From contig DASXAP010000120.1 of assembly GCA_036406655.1 (NCBI GenBank), positions 1 through 7,500 on the forward strand: DNA of 7,500 nt, given 5' to 3'. Below are positions 6,187 to 7,500 of this stretch, one piece after another; positions within the stretch are counted from its first letter, which is position 1, and every line of letters begins with the position of its first letter. Under the pieces are notes generated by a model that saw nothing but the letters and a program-made list of their open reading frames with translations, searched no databases and was not told the DNA's origin. This DNA is from VAZQ01 sp036406655. GTDB lineage: Bacteria > Pseudomonadota > Alphaproteobacteria > Rhizobiales > Xanthobacteraceae. Position numbers and translations under genes: made by a program.

Positions 6187-7397
6187 CGTGCAGCCTCCAG
6201 CGGGATCAATCGATAGCCCTCCAGGCGTGCTTGCCAGGACAGGAAGGCCTGCGTGCCGTTGCTCACGAGGACGGGATGATCCGACTCGTCGGCGGTCTCG
6301 GCGGCGATCCTCGGAGCGGACCAGGTGCGACCGGCATCCGCGGAATGCATGAGCCACACGGAAGTCTCCTCGCCGTCGAACTCCTTCCAGGCGAGCCAAA
6401 GCCGATGCCCGGCGGCGAGCAGATAGGGATGCGCCGGATTGCGATCGTTCTCGCCGAAGGCCATCGGCGCCGAGAACGTTCGGCCCCGGTCGGAAGAGCT
6501 TGCGTAGAACAGGCCCTTGCGGACAGCGCCACCGGTGAACCAGGCGACGTGATAGCGGCCGTCCGCCGACACGGCGAGGCTCGGCCCGTGGTGCGGGCAC
6601 ACGTCCGTTTTCCAGTCATCGACGCTTACCCGATGGATCGGGCCCGGCGTCCACCGATCGATGAACGTGGTGATCGCATGATCGCGAACCGAGCCGGCGA
6701 AGATGTTGCGGAACAGCACGACCGGCCGCCCCGGGCCGGCAAACGCAACGCCGAGCCGGCAGCATTCGCAGGTGTTGTCATGCGCGATCTGCGTTCCCCG
6801 AATCGTCTTGCCATGGTCGTCGGACCAGGTGAAGGCGAGTGCCGCCCCCGGATAGTCCTCGTTCCTCGCCTTCGCCGGAATCCGGTTGCGCTTGTCGAGC
6901 CAGACGAGGAAGAGCGAACCGTCCGAATCGAGCGCAATCGCCTCGAAGCGCTGGCTCACCGGATCGGCCGTGACCGCGAGAGGCGCGGCAAAGCTGTGGC
7001 CCGCATCAGTCGAGCGCGCAAGGAAGACCCGCCCGTTGAACGCCTTGTCCTTGAACACGGCGAAGGCCACGAAGACACGCCCTTCCCGGTCGACCGCGAT
7101 CTTCGGCCGGGCGTCGGGTCCCCAATCGAGATCGCGCGGCTCGGCGAATGCCGGAACCGGCGGGCTCAGCGACTTGCCGAGGTCGTGCGAATGCGCGGTC
7201 CATACCCTGCCCGCGGCCATCCAGGCCAACCACAGCCCGCCGTCCGGGGCGAAGGTCGGCGTCACCTTGCTGGCGCATCGCAGCGCAGGCTCGGCGCACG
7301 TGTCCCTGGGCGCATGATCGTGCGACATCTGCGCGGCTGCCAGCCCGTGCCAGCAAAGCAGCGCGGATATGCTGCCAATGAGCGTCGATCTGACCAT
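6183..7397 (-). CDS. Secreted Asp-box (BNR/sialidase-like) beta-propeller protein with CxCC cluster
   Basis: This 404-residue exported protein has a signal peptide at 1-22, with cleavage likely after LAAA. Five Asp boxes (S-x-D-x-G-x-[ST]-[WFLI]) begin at residues 70, 129, 192, 301 and 352, and repeated strands such as 'LWLAWMAAG' and 'LFLVWLDK' mark the blades of a sialidase-type propeller. The mature part has six cysteines: Cys34, Cys41, the cluster Cys210-x-Cys212-Cys213 in 'NTCECCR', and Cys267 in 'CPHHGP'. The new N-terminus is Met/His-rich (QMSHDHAP). Databases usually call such proteins sialidase-family or exo-alpha-sialidase, but the fold alone does not show that activity, and I do not find the sialidase FRIP motif ahead of the first Asp box. 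The cysteines and histidines could form disulfides or a metal site; this is inference. The start ATG 7397 has GGAGG seven bases upstream. The stop overlaps the next gene's ATG. Confidence 0.9.
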   Translation of the reverse strand: MVRSTLIGSISALLCWHGLAAAQMSHDHAPRDTCAEPALRCASKVTPTFAPDGGLWLAWMAAGRVWTAHSHDLGKSLSPPVPAFAEPRDLDWGPDARPKIAVDREGRVFVAFAVFKDKAFNGRVFLARSTDAGHSFAAPLAVTADPVSQRFEAIALDSDGSLFLVWLDKRNRIPAKARNEDYPGAALAFTWSDDHGKTIRGTQIAHDNTCECCRLGVAFAGPGRPVVLFRNIFAGSVRDHAITTFIDRWTPGPIHRVSVDDWKTDVCPHHGPSLAVSADGRYHVAWFTGGAVRKGLFYASSSDRGRTFSAPMAFGENDRNPAHPYLLAAGHRLWLAWKEFDGEETSVWLMHSADAGRTWSAPRIAAETADESDHPVLVSNGTQAFLSWQARLEGYRLIPLEAAR

Positions 7398-7404
7398 GGC
7401 TATG

Positions 7405-7409
7405 CCTCC
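7405..7409 (-). promoter_or_regulatory. Shine-Dalgarno of the propeller gene
   Basis: GGAGG on the minus strand, seven bases before the ATG at 7397. It lies five bases downstream of the long inverted repeat, so folding of that repeat could affect access to it. Confidence 0.8.
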
Positions 7410-7414
7410 AACGG

Positions 7415-7493
7415 CCTGCAGCACCGGTGCGTTCGGTGCGGTGACGCGCTCTTCCCGATGTGCACGAGCGACCGAACGCGCCGGTGCTGCAGG
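7415..7493. repeat. Long near-perfect inverted repeat upstream of the propeller gene
   Basis: Arms of 23 bases at 7415-7437 (beginning CCTGCAGCACCGG) and 7471-7493 (ending CCGGTGCTGCAGG) are complementary at 22 positions. The exception is T7428 against G7480: a G-U wobble in a plus-strand RNA, an A-C mismatch in a minus-strand RNA. The 33-base spacer can extend the stem through CGCTC 7447-7451 and GAGCG 7466-7470. It could be a leader hairpin of the propeller-thioredoxin mRNA, a terminator for a gene beyond the right edge, or a mobile palindromic element. No T-run follows on either side within view. Confidence 0.75.
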
Positions 7494-7500
7494 TGGTTGG

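Noticed and set aside
6874..6890. 'NRIP' at residues 171-174 of the propeller protein as a sialidase FRIP motif.
   Set aside because: The FRIP motif of sialidases lies near the N-terminus before the first Asp box and begins with F or Y. This one lies between the second and third Asp boxes, so it does not support catalytic sialidase activity.
7332..7397. Cys15 in the propeller protein's signal peptide as a lipoprotein site.
   Set aside because: The preceding residues are Ala-Leu-Leu, not the small residues of a lipobox, and a standard cleavage site after LAAA follows.
7398..7424. GTG start at 7424 adding nine residues to the propeller protein.
   Set aside because: It lies inside the left arm of the inverted repeat and ahead of the GGAGG that serves ATG 7397. 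The signal peptide is complete from 7397.

Overview
The window is uniformly GC-rich and shows no phage, IS or CRISPR sequence. Gene content and protein style suggest an alphaproteobacterium of the Hyphomicrobiales (Bradyrhizobium/Xanthobacteraceae-like). The evidence is a PepN N-terminus of the type 'RPPDWLVETVELD', a small charged protein starting 'MNPDEARLRAE', a periplasmic solute receptor of the Bug type, and an ATGGCCGG-type palindromic intergenic repeat. This placement rests on recall of family sequences, not on a search.

Layout from left to right. Positions 1-2203 (minus strand) carry two periplasmic solute-binding proteins of different transporter superfamilies. The upstream one is a TctC/Bug receptor of the tripartite tricarboxylate transporter family (2203 to 1247). 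The downstream one is a DctP-type TRAP receptor (1029 leftwards, cut by the window edge with no stop codon). No membrane subunit of either transporter is in view. A 126-base divergent intergenic region (2204-2329) separates them from pepN (2330-4972, plus strand), a complete M1 aminopeptidase N with every catalytic residue in place. A bulged hairpin follows pepN. After about 300 bases without a clear gene comes a small, highly charged protein gene (about 5284-5499, plus strand).

Positions 5500-5691 lie between convergent genes and hold inverted and direct repeats that could end transcription from both sides. The right part is a two-gene minus-strand operon: a secreted Asp-box (BNR/sialidase-like) beta-propeller protein (7397 to 6183), followed by a secreted TlpA/ResA-like thioredoxin (6186 to 5692). 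The two overlap by the 4-base ATGA and are probably translationally coupled. The propeller protein has six cysteines after its signal peptide, including a CxCC cluster, so a thiol oxidoreductase partner makes sense, but no substrate is known. Just upstream of its Shine-Dalgarno lies a long near-perfect inverted repeat (two 23-base arms, 7415-7437 and 7471-7493).

Most of the window is ordinary housekeeping or transport content. The least explained parts are the propeller-thioredoxin pair with its leader hairpin and the repeat cluster between the convergent genes.
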